Positions 18,745 through 27,797 are shown, numbered from the stretch's first letter. The stretch is 64,000 nucleotides of DNA from an uncultured Shewanella sp. (GCF_947501225.1 NZ_CANMUW010000001.1:620001-684000); one strand, 5' to 3'. Notes: generated by a model from the letters alone, not told the origin. Numbers and translations are program-made.

Positions 18745-18978
18745 GTGACAGCACAAATCGCGACCTTGGCACTATTGCCGGGTGAAGAGTTCATAGAGCT
18801 ATATAAAATTTTGAAGGTCGAGTCCATGGTTGGCGGCGGCGGAGAGGCGAAATTCGTTATCGGTGAAGGCATGGTGACCGTAGATGGCGTTGTCGAAACC
18901 CGTAAACGTAAGAAGGTGCGTGCCGGTGAAGTGGTTTCATTCAACGGCCAATCGGTTCAGATAGTAGCGGCGCAGTAG
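18745..18978 (+). CDS. ybcJ: Small S4-domain RNA-binding protein (YbcJ family)
   Basis: A 77-residue protein consisting of one S4-like RNA-binding domain: FIELYKILKVESMVGGGGEA, then KFVIGEGMVTVDGVVETRKR and the basic end RKKVRAGEVVSF. It aligns with remembered E. coli YbcJ (70 residues), including VETRKR and the closing SVQIV. The GTG start at 18745 is set by AAGG about 8 bases upstream. It is likely an RNA or ribosome-associated protein; the exact role is unknown. It lies 17 bases before rraB. Confidence 0.85.
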   Translation: MTAQIATLALLPGEEFIELYKILKVESMVGGGGEAKFVIGEGMVTVDGVVETRKRKKVRAGEVVSFNGQSVQIVAAQ

Positions 18979-18995
18979 AGCAGACGGAGTATATT

Positions 18996-19382
18996 ATGCA
19001 ATTCCCAGATGATGATAATGGCAAGATGTTATCGGCGATGGCCGATGCGGGTATCGATCTGACTAAGCCGCTGGATGTCGATTTCTTCCTTGTGTTTGAC
19101 GATCAAAGAGACGCAGAATCTGCGACCGAAGAGCTGGCCAAGTCTGAGCTCGAGGGGGAGATGGAACTTCACCTGAACGATGATGTGGGTAAGTGGGAGC
19201 TGATCGTTTGTATCAACATGGTTCCCGAGTACCAGGCTATCGTCGATCAAGAGGTGGAGCTCAACGATTTTGCTGGCGAGTTCGGTGGCGCAACCGACGG
19301 TTGGGGCGTGATGCAGCATCAGGAGGGCGATGACGAGTTCGCCGATGATGAACATGAGTGCGGCGACGACTGTCAGCACTGA
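18996..19382 (+). CDS. rraB: Regulator of ribonuclease E activity B (RraB)
   Basis: A 128-residue acidic protein with the RraB fold signature: an initial helix-strand with DVDFFLVFDDQRDAE, the central KWELIVCINMVPEY, and the late EFGGATDGWGVM, matching the YDGWGT motif of E. coli RraB. Its C-terminus is rich in Asp/Glu with His and Cys (HECGDDCQH). RraB binds RNase E and restrains mRNA decay. It probably forms a two-gene transcript with ybcJ and ends at a terminator. Confidence 0.88.
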   Translation: MQFPDDDNGKMLSAMADAGIDLTKPLDVDFFLVFDDQRDAESATEELAKSELEGEMELHLNDDVGKWELIVCINMVPEYQAIVDQEVELNDFAGEFGGATDGWGVMQHQEGDDEFADDEHECGDDCQH

Positions 19383-19397
19383 TATCTGCAGTTAAAT

Positions 19398-19424
19398 AAA
19401 GGCCACTTTTGAGTGGCTTTTTTT
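19398..19424 (+). terminator. Terminator after rraB
   Basis: GCCACT, loop TTTG, AGTGGC followed by TTTTTTT. Confidence 0.92.
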
Positions 19425-19491
19425 ATGCCTGTAATTCATCATGGGCTGCAAATATAACCAAAACAACAAATTGCCGCAGAGGGACAGGAGA

Positions 19492-21462
19492 ATGGCAAAA
19501 CAGATAAGCTTCGGAACACCGGTGAATGACGCCGAGCGTTGGGCATTTTCTCTATTGGCATCCGAGTTGCCGGAAAATTATATACTGCTGACCAACGTCG
19601 AGATCCCGACAAAATCGGGGCAGGCGATGGAGGTCGATGCCCTGGTAATCGGTGAGTGGGGGGTCTATGTTGTCGATGTAAAGGGTTATATCGGCAGGCT
19701 CGATGCGGGGCTTCATGCCTGGTCACTCGATGGTCGTGAGGTCGATAACAGCCTGGCCAAGGCGAACTATGTTGCTCGGGTGCTGGCGGGTAACGTCAAG
19801 CATAAGATCCCGGTCGGTGTTTACGCGCCCTGGTGTCAGGGGATGGTGTTTGTCACCGGTCGCAAAGGCGAGGAGATCGAGCTGGAAAAACAGCAGGGCT
19901 CGCTCAGCATCTACACACCGAAGCAGATTGTGGCGGCGTTAACCAAGGAGTGGGGGCTCACCGCGCCGCGTAGTCATCAGGTCACCGATGAGCAGAAAGA
20001 GATGGTGCTCAACACCATAGGTCAGGTAGCCCTGGTCGAGCAACGAAACAACAAGATCCAGGACTTTACCAAGCTTAAATGCCTCTTCATTCAGAGTGGT
20101 CTGGAAGTTTGGCAGGCGGAATATAATCCGGGAGAGTGGACCGCGCCCTGGTTACTGAAAATTCTTATCCCGACTCAGTTTAGCGACCAAATTCAATCAC
20201 AAAATCATGAGACTCAGCTCAGATCCGAGTTTAAACGCCTGCAGGCGCTGGCCGGTTGTTGTGGTGTTCCCTACTGTGCGCCGCTCATTCAGGATGGAGA
20301 GCAGTTAGTACTTCCTATCCGTATGCCACGCGGCGTGCCGCTGAATGTGTTGGAAACTGAGAAGCTCACCACCTACCAGTTGCTGGAGATCTTAAGACGC
20401 TCTGTATCCGGCTTACAGCAGATCCATCGCCGTGGTTACACCATAGGCGGCTGGACCAGTAACTGTGTCTTCATATCGGATATGGGGGATGTCGAATTTA
20501 TCGATATCAAGGATAACCTTAATGTCAGTGAAGACATACAGGCCTATGCCCGCGGCTTCCTTGCACTGGCGGAGCAGACCATGCAGCCACGGGTATATCA
20601 GTGGTATCAGATGGCGGCCAAAGGAGGCAGCGTCGATCTCGATGCCATCCGCTGCGATCTGTCGGCGCTTATCGATAATGGCGTGTGCGATGCCCGGCCG
20701 GAGAGGGTGGAGATCGCCGTCGGCGCGATAGTCGATCATCACTATCGGCTCGAACAGTTCATCGCCGCCACGTCAAACAGCCAGTTCTGGCGGGCGACCC
20801 ATCTACAGGGGCAGTATCAGTGTGGCGTGTCGATATACAGCAAGGTCGAGTCTAATTGGCCGACTCTGAGTAACCTCTATCGCAGCTTATCCAGGTTGCA
20901 CCATCCCCATGTCGAAAACGTACTGGGGTTCGGTCAGCTGCCTCAGAGTGAAGAGCTGTTTATCGCCCGCTCATGGGAGCCCGGCGCCTCCCTCGATGAG
21001 CTGACAGACATTCAGCTGGGGCAGCCGGTGATGTGGTTTACCCAGCTGTTGACCGGCCTTCAGTATATGCATCAGATGGATATCTACCATGGTGCCATCT
21101 GCCCTAAAAATATCATCTGTAACCAGGAGAAGGCGATACTGGTCAACTTCGGCATTGGGCTGGATATTGCCACCAGTCACTACGCCAGCCGCTACGCGGA
21201 TCCTAAGCTGTGGGAGGCCGAGGGCGATGCCGAGAAAGATCTCTATGGCCTGGTGGCCAGCTTTATCGCGACACTGGCGCCGGTGTCGCTACAGGGCGAC
21301 GGCGGTCAGGAGGGGATCATTCAGGCGCTTAACTCGTTCGACAAGCAGTGGTTCGGCGAGAAGACCTTTGACACCTGTATGCAGGTGTTAAACTTCGAGT
21401 TTGATGTCGTCGGTGGCGTTAACTATCTGCAAGCCTTCGATGTGGCCGATAGTTTAGTGTAA
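19492..21462 (+). CDS. NERD-domain protein with two kinase-like lobes lacking catalytic residues
   Basis: A 656-residue protein from ATG 19492, with purine-rich AGAGGGACAGGAG upstream; 17 more codons are open ahead of it. An N-terminal NERD (nuclease-related) domain has its conserved core EVDALVIGEWGVYVVDVKG (residues 47-65), the E/D...VDVK arrangement of nuclease folds. Two kinase-like segments follow. In the first (about 200-400), the HRD/catalytic loop region reads HRRGYTIGGWTSN (312-324) and the DFG position EFIDIKD. In the second (about 415-645), it reads HGAICPKN (533-540) instead of HxDxKPxN, and LVNFG instead of DFG, while RYADPKLW and EKDLYGL keep kinase shape. Both lack the catalytic Asp, so it is probably a tandem pseudokinase coupled to a nuclease-like domain. 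No partner gene lies beside it; it sits between two terminators. Confidence 0.8.
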   Translation: MAKQISFGTPVNDAERWAFSLLASELPENYILLTNVEIPTKSGQAMEVDALVIGEWGVYVVDVKGYIGRLDAGLHAWSLDGREVDNSLAKANYVARVLAGNVKHKIPVGVYAPWCQGMVFVTGRKGEEIELEKQQGSLSIYTPKQIVAALTKEWGLTAPRSHQVTDEQKEMVLNTIGQVALVEQRNNKIQDFTKLKCLFIQSGLEVWQAEYNPGEWTAPWLLKILIPTQFSDQIQSQNHETQLRSEFKRLQALAGCCGVPYCAPLIQDGEQLVLPIRMPRGVPLNVLETEKLTTYQLLEILRRSVSGLQQIHRRGYTIGGWTSNCVFISDMGDVEFIDIKDNLNVSEDIQAYARGFLALAEQTMQPRVYQWYQMAAKGGSVDLDAIRCDLSALIDNGVCDARPERVEIAVGAIVDHHYRLEQFIAATSNSQFWRATHLQGQYQCGVSIYSKVESNWPTLSNLYRSLSRLHHPHVENVLGFGQLPQSEELFIARSWEPGASLDELTDIQLGQPVMWFTQLLTGLQYMHQMDIYHGAICPKNIICNQEKAILVNFGIGLDIATSHYASRYADPKLWEAEGDAEKDLYGLVASFIATLAPVSLQGDGGQEGIIQALNSFDKQWFGEKTFDTCMQVLNFEFDVVGGVNYLQAFDVADSLV

Positions 21463-21482
21463 CCCATGGTCAAAGGGTGATG

Positions 21483-21514
21483 AGGAGAGGCGATGTTTGA
21501 ACCTCTCCTTTTTT
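21483..21514 (+). terminator. Terminator after the NERD gene
   Basis: AGGAGAGG pairs with CCTCTCCT over an 11-base loop, with a T6 tail. Confidence 0.82.
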
Positions 21515-21544
21515 ATGGTTGGCTGAGCTACGAGCTACAAGGTG

Positions 21545-22432
21545 CTAGTTTCTGTAGGGGGCAAATATCTCCAGCAGCCAGTCGATAAAGGCCTTGGCCT
21601 TCAGTGGCAGGTTTTTCGACCTGGGCGTCAGCACGTAGTAGGTATAGGGACTGGAGAAGCTCGAATCGAAGGGGATCACCAGACTGCCGTCGGCAAGCTG
21701 CTCCTCAATGAAGAACCTAGGGATCAGCGCAAGCCCCATACCGCTTACCGCCGCCTGACTCAGCATGTAGAAGTGCTCCATGCCGAACTTCTTTTGCGTG
21801 GTCAATGACAGGCCGACCCTCTCTGACCAGTAGGGCCAAAGCTCCGGCCGCGTGGTGTGCTTAAGCAGCGTCATCTGGTTGATATCCTCTAAGGTTTTAA
21901 GCTGCGAGGCTATCTGAGGTGAGCAAACCAGGCAGAGGTCTTCATCCATCAACTTAATATAGTTGCAGTTTTGTGGGGGCTTAGTGCCGCTTCTGATGGC
22001 GATATCGCAGGGGCTCTTGTCAAAGTCCAGGGCAAAGTCTCCGATGGAGAGGTCGACATAAAGGTGAGGGTAGCGGCGTTTAAACTCCTCCATCCTTGGA
22101 ATAAGCCAGTTAATCGTCAGGCTGGGCAGTACATTGATTGACAGGCTCTGGGTGAGCAGAGGTTGTGACTTAATCTCCTCGGTCGCATGGCTGATGGTTT
22201 GCAGCGCCGCCTGGATCTGCGGCAGGTATCGCAAGCCCTCATCTGTGAGAAGCAGCTTTCTGTGTTGCCTCACAAACAGGGGGACCCCCAGATACTCCTC
22301 CAGAACCTTTATCTGCTTACTTATCGCGCCATGCGTGACAAAAAGTTCACTGCCGGCCTTGGTGAAACTCAGGTGTCTGGATGCAGACTCGAAGGCAAGT
22401 AGTGAATTTAAAGGTGGTAATTGGCTGTGCAT
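21545..22432 (-). CDS. LysR-family regulator (GcvA-like)
   Basis: A 295-residue regulator. The winged helix-turn-helix occupies residues 1-65 (PPLNSLLAFESASRHLSFTK, then HGAISKQIKVLEEYLG). The remainder is the LysR ligand-binding domain. The PPLNSLLAFE opening is typical of the GcvA subgroup. It is divergent from the TauE/SafE permease gene 140 bases away, the normal layout for a LysR protein and its target, so it probably controls that permease and itself. The ligand is unknown. Confidence 0.9.
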   Translation of the reverse strand: MHSQLPPLNSLLAFESASRHLSFTKAGSELFVTHGAISKQIKVLEEYLGVPLFVRQHRKLLLTDEGLRYLPQIQAALQTISHATEEIKSQPLLTQSLSINVLPSLTINWLIPRMEEFKRRYPHLYVDLSIGDFALDFDKSPCDIAIRSGTKPPQNCNYIKLMDEDLCLVCSPQIASQLKTLEDINQMTLLKHTTRPELWPYWSERVGLSLTTQKKFGMEHFYMLSQAAVSGMGLALIPRFFIEEQLADGSLVIPFDSSFSSPYTYYVLTPRSKNLPLKAKAFIDWLLEIFAPYRN

Positions 22433-22571
22433 GGTGGCTCTTATTGCGTTAATGTGTACAGTAGGTGAGAATTTCTCACGCTAGAGGGAAGATAACTCCT
22501 TTGCCTTTAAGGTGCAAACAGCGTTTAATTGCCCCATTCATAGATGTAACAGATAGAGATGAGAAATACTG

Positions 22572-23351
22572 ATGGCCTTCGAACTCTCCCATGAACTTAT
22601 CGCATTACTGTTTGCCGTGGCGGTAATGGCAGGTTTTATTGACTCGATTGCCGGCGGTGGCGGGTTGCTCACCATCCCGGCCCTGATGTGGGCGGGCCTG
22701 CCCCCGACCGCGGCGTTGGCGACCAACAAGCTGCAGGCCTGCGGCGGCAGCTTTTTCGCCAGCCTCTATTTTGTCCGCAAGGGGATGGTCAAGCTGGGGG
22801 AGATGAAGCTTGCCATACTCTGTGCCTTCATCGGCTCTGCACTGGGCACTATCGCGGTGCAGATGATAGACACCGCTTTTCTCGAGGTGCTGCTGCCGTT
22901 TTTGATGTTGGCGATAGGCGCCTATTTTCTTTTCTCTAAGAAGATCAGTGAAGATGACAGACACAGGGTGTTAACGCCAACGCTGTTCGCCTTCACCGCC
23001 GCTCTGGCCGTGGGCTTATACGATGGCTTCTTCGGCCCCGGGACCGGCAGCTTCTTCGCCCTGGCGTTCGTATCCCTGGCGGGGTTTGGTCTGGCCAAGG
23101 CGACCGCCCATGCCAAGGTACTTAACTTCTCCACCAACATCGCCTCGCTTATATTCTTCGCCCTTGGCGGCAAGGTGGCCTGGATGCTGGGCGGCTTTAT
23201 GCTGATCGGTCAGGCACTGGGGGCCACCCTGGGATCGCGTCTGGTACTTACCAAGGGCAGTAAGATCATCAAGCCGCTGGTGGTTGTCATGTCCATCGCC
23301 ATGAGTGTGAAACTGCTGTCAGACCAATATGAGCTGTTTTATTGGCTATAG
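22572..23351 (+). CDS. TSUP family (TauE/SafE) membrane permease
   Basis: A 259-residue inner-membrane protein with about eight hydrophobic helices and the TSUP signatures AGFIDSIAGGGGLLTIPAL near the N-terminus and GLYDGFFGPGTGSFFALAF in the second half, showing the internal duplication of the family. TSUP proteins move anions such as sulfite, sulfonates or organic acids; the substrate here is unknown. A LysR regulator is encoded divergently. A weak hairpin (GCCTTC/GAAGGC, 23362-23377) follows the stop. Confidence 0.9.
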   Translation: MAFELSHELIALLFAVAVMAGFIDSIAGGGGLLTIPALMWAGLPPTAALATNKLQACGGSFFASLYFVRKGMVKLGEMKLAILCAFIGSALGTIAVQMIDTAFLEVLLPFLMLAIGAYFLFSKKISEDDRHRVLTPTLFAFTAALAVGLYDGFFGPGTGSFFALAFVSLAGFGLAKATAHAKVLNFSTNIASLIFFALGGKVAWMLGGFMLIGQALGATLGSRLVLTKGSKIIKPLVVVMSIAMSVKLLSDQYELFYWL

Positions 23352-23821
23352 CCTTTGGTCGGCCTTCGAATGAAGGCTGATTACATTTTCTATGTTGATC
23401 CATTTGGCTTATTTTTTATTTGAACATGGGTTTATAAATTTTACCTTCATCGTTATCACATGCCTGCGCGGCGGAGCACTCCAGTTTGTACAAAACAGTG
23501 GCCTAAATACCTATTGCCACTGCATCCTTTAATGACGACATATAGCTGTGCATTGATGGTTTCTTAAAGCTTCCTTTTACTTCATTGGTAGTGTTCCTTT
23601 TCTATACCAAATTTATGTCTTTCCTATATAACTTCACTACGACAGAAAGCGTGAGGGTCAACTTAGACAGTTCTTTGTGCTGTGGGGGAGGCCAACCAAA
23701 ATGTTTCCTTGAAGCCATTCATGCTATTAAAATACCTGTTGTTTTTATTGAAGTTAGTCACGAATCGATATGTAGCATTGATGCAATATACTTGTAACAT
23801 TAGTTTTAGGTGTTAATAACT
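23352..23821. other. AT-rich intergenic region at the islet's left side
   Basis: About 470 bases. A 70-codon frame at 23585-23797 starts with TTG, has no ribosome site and no recognisable features, so I do not call it. The shift to AT-rich sequence after the GC-rich permease gene marks the beginning of an accessory segment. Confidence 0.4.
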
Positions 23822-24232
23822 ATGAATAGGGAGCATTCAGTGCGGTTAACGTTATTTTCAATATTAGCCATGTTTATATTATTTGGTTGTAATAGTGACT
23901 CAGCAGAAGTAGTTGATTGCCCAATAGTCACAGAGCCTGTGATCATAAATGCAGTCACAGTTAAATTTCATGACGCTAATAGCCAGCCTTTAAATGTTTG
24001 TGATGGCATAGTTACGATAAGCCGTGACGGTTACCACGAAGTGTTTTATGGATCTAGTTATAGCAATTGTGAGTCAATGTATAGTCTCAGCGGCGGGTAC
24101 GACTTTACGCCACACAATGTGTTGGTCGAAAAGGCGGGTTACGAATTTCAGGAATTTGAAAATATTACTCCAGTAGAAACTAAGTGTGGTTATGAAACCT
24201 TCGAACTAAACGTGTTCCTTGAGGAGTATTAA
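23822..24232 (+). CDS. Small lipoprotein of unknown function
   Basis: A 137-residue protein with a lipoprotein signal peptide (LFSILAMFILFGC lipobox; acylated Cys near residue 23) and a short beta-rich domain: VTVKFHDANSQPLNVCDG followed by VTISRDGYHEVFYG and a tail with paired cysteines. The pattern of a residue-poor beta sandwich beginning 'V.V.D..G.P' recalls carboxypeptidase-regulatory-like or Ig-like surface domains, but I cannot assign a family. ATG 23822 is chosen; GTG 23810 is in frame. Codon use is AT-rich compared with neighbours. Confidence 0.6.
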   Translation: MNREHSVRLTLFSILAMFILFGCNSDSAEVVDCPIVTEPVIINAVTVKFHDANSQPLNVCDGIVTISRDGYHEVFYGSSYSNCESMYSLSGGYDFTPHNVLVEKAGYEFQEFENITPVETKCGYETFELNVFLEEY

Positions 24233-25151
24233 AAAGGTTAGCTTTCCTGGGCAAAAGTTAGTGGTTTTTGAACTCGGGCTTGCGCACAATAATTCGGGTC
24301 AGAGTAAAGAGTAAAATTAACAGAAAAGGATAAATTGTTCACAGTGAATTTGTCCCTACGAATAATGTTACATTCCCAATCTAAATCTCAGGAGCCAAAG
24401 ACAAAGCACTAACTCAGTTTTGTCTAAAAGTTACTTAAGGTTTAAATCGAAGGGATGAATAATCGGATGCAAGTGAACTTGAAAGCTTCGGTTTCATGGC
24501 AAGGTTTCACAAGGTGACACTCTTCGAGCGGGAGATAGGGTGAATATGGCAAAGCCATAAGCTTATGAACGAGAAGCAAGGAAGCTGAAGTGGCATTTAT
24601 ATATGGACATACTTTATCGAACTGGCTGTTAAACAGGGAGGTTGTTTGAAACCGCAGAGCGTATAGGGACCTATCTATTTATAAAGAAGTTATAGCGTCC
24701 AGAGAGATTACTTACATTAAAGGTCGTTCTTTCACATCCATGTGATCACGACATCGATATATCCATATATGACACCTGCTGCAAGCAATAAACAGCAATA
24801 AAGCTTTGCTACTGAGCATGCGGCCATGTACCAAATCAGCTCAATGAAACAAACTTAAGAAGATACTTAAAACTTGTTATCCGACAAGTAAAGCGTGTTG
24901 GCTGCCCGAAGAAGTACGTCTCTGAAGACGAGTTACACATCTTAACTTTTAATATTTAGCTGGAGTCAGTTCAAACTCGTCTCTATCACACTTTAGGGGG
25001 GGGTCACTATACAAAGTCTCTAGCACTTTATCATTACCAGTGATTTTAATTAGCTGGACTCTCGATGTTGTGTCTGTTGTTTTGTTGTGTTTTTGTAAAA
25101 ACACTGCTAGAAAAAGTGTCTGACATTTGATTATTTAACGGAAGGATAGCT
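24233..25151. other. About 900 bases without an intact gene; probable mobile-element debris
   Basis: No frame longer than about 60 codons is convincing on either strand. The stretch contains GGGTCAGAGTAAA near 24295, a phrase I associate loosely with Shewanella repeat or transposase surroundings, and one copy of an 86-base repeat (24806-24891). A run of eight G's lies near 24995. It may be decayed insertion sequences or an unrecognised noncoding RNA. The last 50 bases hold the promoter of the Sel1 gene. Confidence 0.45.
24806..24891 (+). repeat. 86-base direct repeat, copy 1
   Basis: Matches 26221-26306 at 81 of 86 positions by direct comparison; the last 50 bases are identical. The identical part ends in an inverted repeat CTTGT-TATCCG-ACAAG. 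Confidence 0.85.
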
Positions 25152-26015
25152 ATGAAAGGATTCACTTATGGAGCAATAATGCTCTTTATACTTTGTTTCT
25201 CTCAACAAGTTGCAGCTTCTAATTATCTGGAGGCTTGTGACACCTCGGAATGCAAAGAGTATTTTAAAGCTTATAAAATTCTGACGAAAAGAGGCCATTC
25301 TGAGGCCATGGCAACGTTAGGTGAACTGTATTATGCAGGGTATGGTACAGAGAAAAACCTTGAGAAGGCCCTTAAGTGGTTTAGAAGAGCGGCTAAGTTT
25401 GGAGTCGTTACGGCTCAATATAAAGCAGGGGTAATGTACCTTCAGGATACCGAACATAAAGATGTTGATAGAGGAGTGAACTATTTAAAGAGGGCTACCA
25501 AAGTTGACTTTTCTCCGGCTTCTTTCGTATTGGGCAAGATATATATCAGTGAGTCATTCGGCTTAAAGGATATAGAAGAGGCCGATTATTGGTTGAGTCA
25601 GGCCTATAAGTTAAAGAACTATCAGGCAAAAGTATTTTCACATAATCTTTTGGCATCCGATAACAGCCTATCAAGCAAGCTAACGACTCTTTCTGCTTTG
25701 GTTAATAATGATGATTTTAAACTTGGAGAGGATGGTGGATTATCCAGCCCTAAAGGAGAGATGGAAACAATAGTTGTTACTGCTCCGGACTATCACGCAT
25801 ATTTTGATGCTGAAATAGAACGCTTGAATAATGCGAGGCCCGATACATTAAGTGGCACCGGCTCTAATATCGCAGGAAGAACATGCGCTCACCTTTGGGG
25901 ATGCAGTACTGAAATGGACAGCTTAAGAGTAAGAGATGTGTTGCTATCTGATTGGGGCAGGGAAACAGTGCAGTTCCGAATTGAAGGCGCTGTTTATTAT
26001 CGAGATTTAAGATGA
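25152..26015 (+). CDS. Secreted Sel1-repeat protein with a TonB-box-like motif
   Basis: A 287-residue protein with a signal peptide (residues 1-22) and three to four Sel1 repeats (AMATLGELYYAGYGTEKNLEKAL, split over residues 52-74; then AQYKAGVMYLQD and ASFVLGKIYIS). Sel1 repeats are TPR-like protein-docking units. After a disordered link, METIVVTAP (204-212) reproduces the TonB-box pattern ETxVVTA seen at receptor N-termini. A short C-terminal segment with a cysteine pair (CAHLWGC) follows. GGAAGG lies 6 bases before ATG 25152. It stands alone, enclosed by two copies of an 86-base repeat. No family function is known to me. Confidence 0.75.
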   Translation: MKGFTYGAIMLFILCFSQQVAASNYLEACDTSECKEYFKAYKILTKRGHSEAMATLGELYYAGYGTEKNLEKALKWFRRAAKFGVVTAQYKAGVMYLQDTEHKDVDRGVNYLKRATKVDFSPASFVLGKIYISESFGLKDIEEADYWLSQAYKLKNYQAKVFSHNLLASDNSLSSKLTTLSALVNNDDFKLGEDGGLSSPKGEMETIVVTAPDYHAYFDAEIERLNNARPDTLSGTGSNIAGRTCAHLWGCSTEMDSLRVRDVLLSDWGRETVQFRIEGAVYYRDLR

Positions 26016-26220
26016 GAATGTTATGGGGCCGTGGTGAGCTAAGCGGACAGAGCTAATTAAGTTAGGCTAAACAGTTCAAGTTACTTTTCTTATTCTTTGT
26101 TACCTTCTTAGATCTTCTGTTCTAAGAAGGTTTTATCAACATCCGTGCTTATAAATGAATATCCAATCGCAGAGATAACTTTATCGAAACCAAAGTCGGG
26201 TGATAAATAACCAAAACCCT

Positions 26221-26306
26221 TTGGTACTCAGCATGCAGCCAAGTACCAAATCAGCCCAATGAAACAAACTTAAGAAGATACTTAAAACTTGTTATCCGAC
26301 AAGTAA
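26221..26306 (+). repeat. 86-base direct repeat, copy 2
   Basis: Second copy of the element at 24806-24891. Here the first part also forms an inverted repeat GGTACT...AGTACC that is disrupted in copy 1. It ends 12 bases from the avtA stop codon. Confidence 0.85.
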
Positions 26307-26318
26307 CCCTTTTGGCGC

Positions 26319-27581
26319 TTAGGCTTGCGCATAAGCCTTAGTGACTTCCTCGGCGATAATCGCTATCCCATCGCGCATCTTGGCTTCATCCTGCACATAG
26401 TTCATCCGCAGGCATTGGTGGGCGTGGTCCCATTTATGCTCTGACTGTTCCGCCTGGCCGAAGAAGAAGTACTCTCCGGGGACGATCAGCACGCCACGGG
26501 CCTTGAGTCTGTCGTACAGCTCCATGGTGGTGATCGGCAGCTCATCGAACCACAGCCAGAGGAACATGGCCCCTTCGGGTTTATGGATCTTGAATCGACT
26601 ATCTGTGATGGATTGCTGCAGCAAAGATACGGCAAACTCAGATCTCTGTTTGTAGAACGGCTTGATGACCGTTTCGCTCAGGCGCAGCAGATCGCCTGAC
26701 TCTATCATATGTTTGGCGATGGCCGGGCCGAAACCGCCGGGGGCCAGACTGATGATGCCGTTAAGGTTTGTCAGTGCTTGAGTCGTCTCTTCGTTGGCTA
26801 TCACTATGCCGCAGCGTACGCCCGGCAGGCCAAGCTTGGAGAGGCTCATACAGAGTATGGTGTTGCTGTTCCAGAAGGGGGTAACCTCTTCGAAGATGAT
26901 ATTGGGGAAGGGGGTACCATAGGCGTTGTCTATGATAAGCGGGATACCGTTGGCCCGGGCTAATCTGTCTAACTTGGCGACCTCTGTATCGGTCAGCACA
27001 TTGCCCGTTGGGTTGGTCGGGCGGGAGACGCAGATGGCGGCGACCGAGTCATCCACCTCCAGCTTTTCAAAGTCCACATGGTACTTGAACATGCGGTTGT
27101 CTAACTGCTCGATCTCCGGCCTGAAGGAGACGAAGATATCATCGTCTAGGCCCGCATCGCTGTACCCGATATACTCGGGAGCCAGGGGCAGGAGTATCTT
27201 CTTGTGGCTGCCATCGAGCTGCTTTCCCGCCAGCAGATTAAACAGGTAGAAAAATGCACTCTGACTGCCGTTAGTCAGGCTGATGTTCTTCTCGCTGATA
27301 TCCCAGCCGTAGGTTTCACGTAACAGATCCGCTAAGGCCCTCAGGAAGGTGTTTTTCCCCTGCGGGCCATCGTAGTTACCCAGTGCCGAGACCAGCTCTC
27401 CATTTACCAGCATCTCGCCTGTCGCCTGGTGAAAGTAATCCTGCATCGCAGGGATCGTTGCCGGATTGCCACCACCCAACATGATGGCTCCGGGCGTTCG
27501 CAGCCCCTTGTTGAGATCATCCATCAAGCGATTGATACCGGAATAACGATTAAACTTTTCACCAAACTTTGAAAACTGCAT
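26319..27581 (-). CDS. avtA: Valine-pyruvate aminotransferase
   Basis: PLP-dependent fold-type I aminotransferase (transaminase C), 420 residues, exchanging amino groups between valine or alanine and pyruvate/2-ketoisovalerate. It aligns closely with remembered E. coli AvtA: RTPGAIMLGGGNPA (28-41), NYDGPQGK, TNGSQSAFFYLFNL, PLAPEYIGY, SRPTNPTGN (186-194), IIDNAYG (216-222) and the PLP lysine in MSLSKLGLPG (Lys249). It is full length and intact. It follows the alkaline phosphatase gene by about 215 bases and is probably transcribed separately. Confidence 0.95.
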   Translation of the reverse strand: MQFSKFGEKFNRYSGINRLMDDLNKGLRTPGAIMLGGGNPATIPAMQDYFHQATGEMLVNGELVSALGNYDGPQGKNTFLRALADLLRETYGWDISEKNISLTNGSQSAFFYLFNLLAGKQLDGSHKKILLPLAPEYIGYSDAGLDDDIFVSFRPEIEQLDNRMFKYHVDFEKLEVDDSVAAICVSRPTNPTGNVLTDTEVAKLDRLARANGIPLIIDNAYGTPFPNIIFEEVTPFWNSNTILCMSLSKLGLPGVRCGIVIANEETTQALTNLNGIISLAPGGFGPAIAKHMIESGDLLRLSETVIKPFYKQRSEFAVSLLQQSITDSRFKIHKPEGAMFLWLWFDELPITTMELYDRLKARGVLIVPGEYFFFGQAEQSEHKWDHAHQCLRMNYVQDEAKMRDGIAIIAEEVTKAYAQA

Positions 27582-27797
27582 GACACCTACACCTGAAAAT
27601 ACCGAAATGGCTTTAGAATGCCTGTGATATCAATATTTGGTGAGAAACGCACCCATTATTTCACTTTTTAGTGACTAATATGGATTTCATCAAAGTTTTG
27701 CTAAAAAATCGCAAGTTTTCCGCAGCTAAGGGGTCGCTGAGAGTATGCAGGGGCAGCCAGGCTACCCCCGGGTGGAATAGACAGTTTGCACTACCGG

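Noticed and set aside
23585..23797. 70-codon frame in the islet
   Set aside because: TTG start, no ribosome site and no recognisable sequence.
24806..26306. Composite transposon bounded by the 86-base repeats
   Set aside because: No transposase frame is visible in or near the repeats and I see no target duplication; only a direct-repeat call is justified.
27750..27768. Terminator-like GGGG...CCCC inverted repeat between avtA and the phosphatase gene
   Set aside because: The only loop possible is very short or the stem is only four bases, and no T-run follows.
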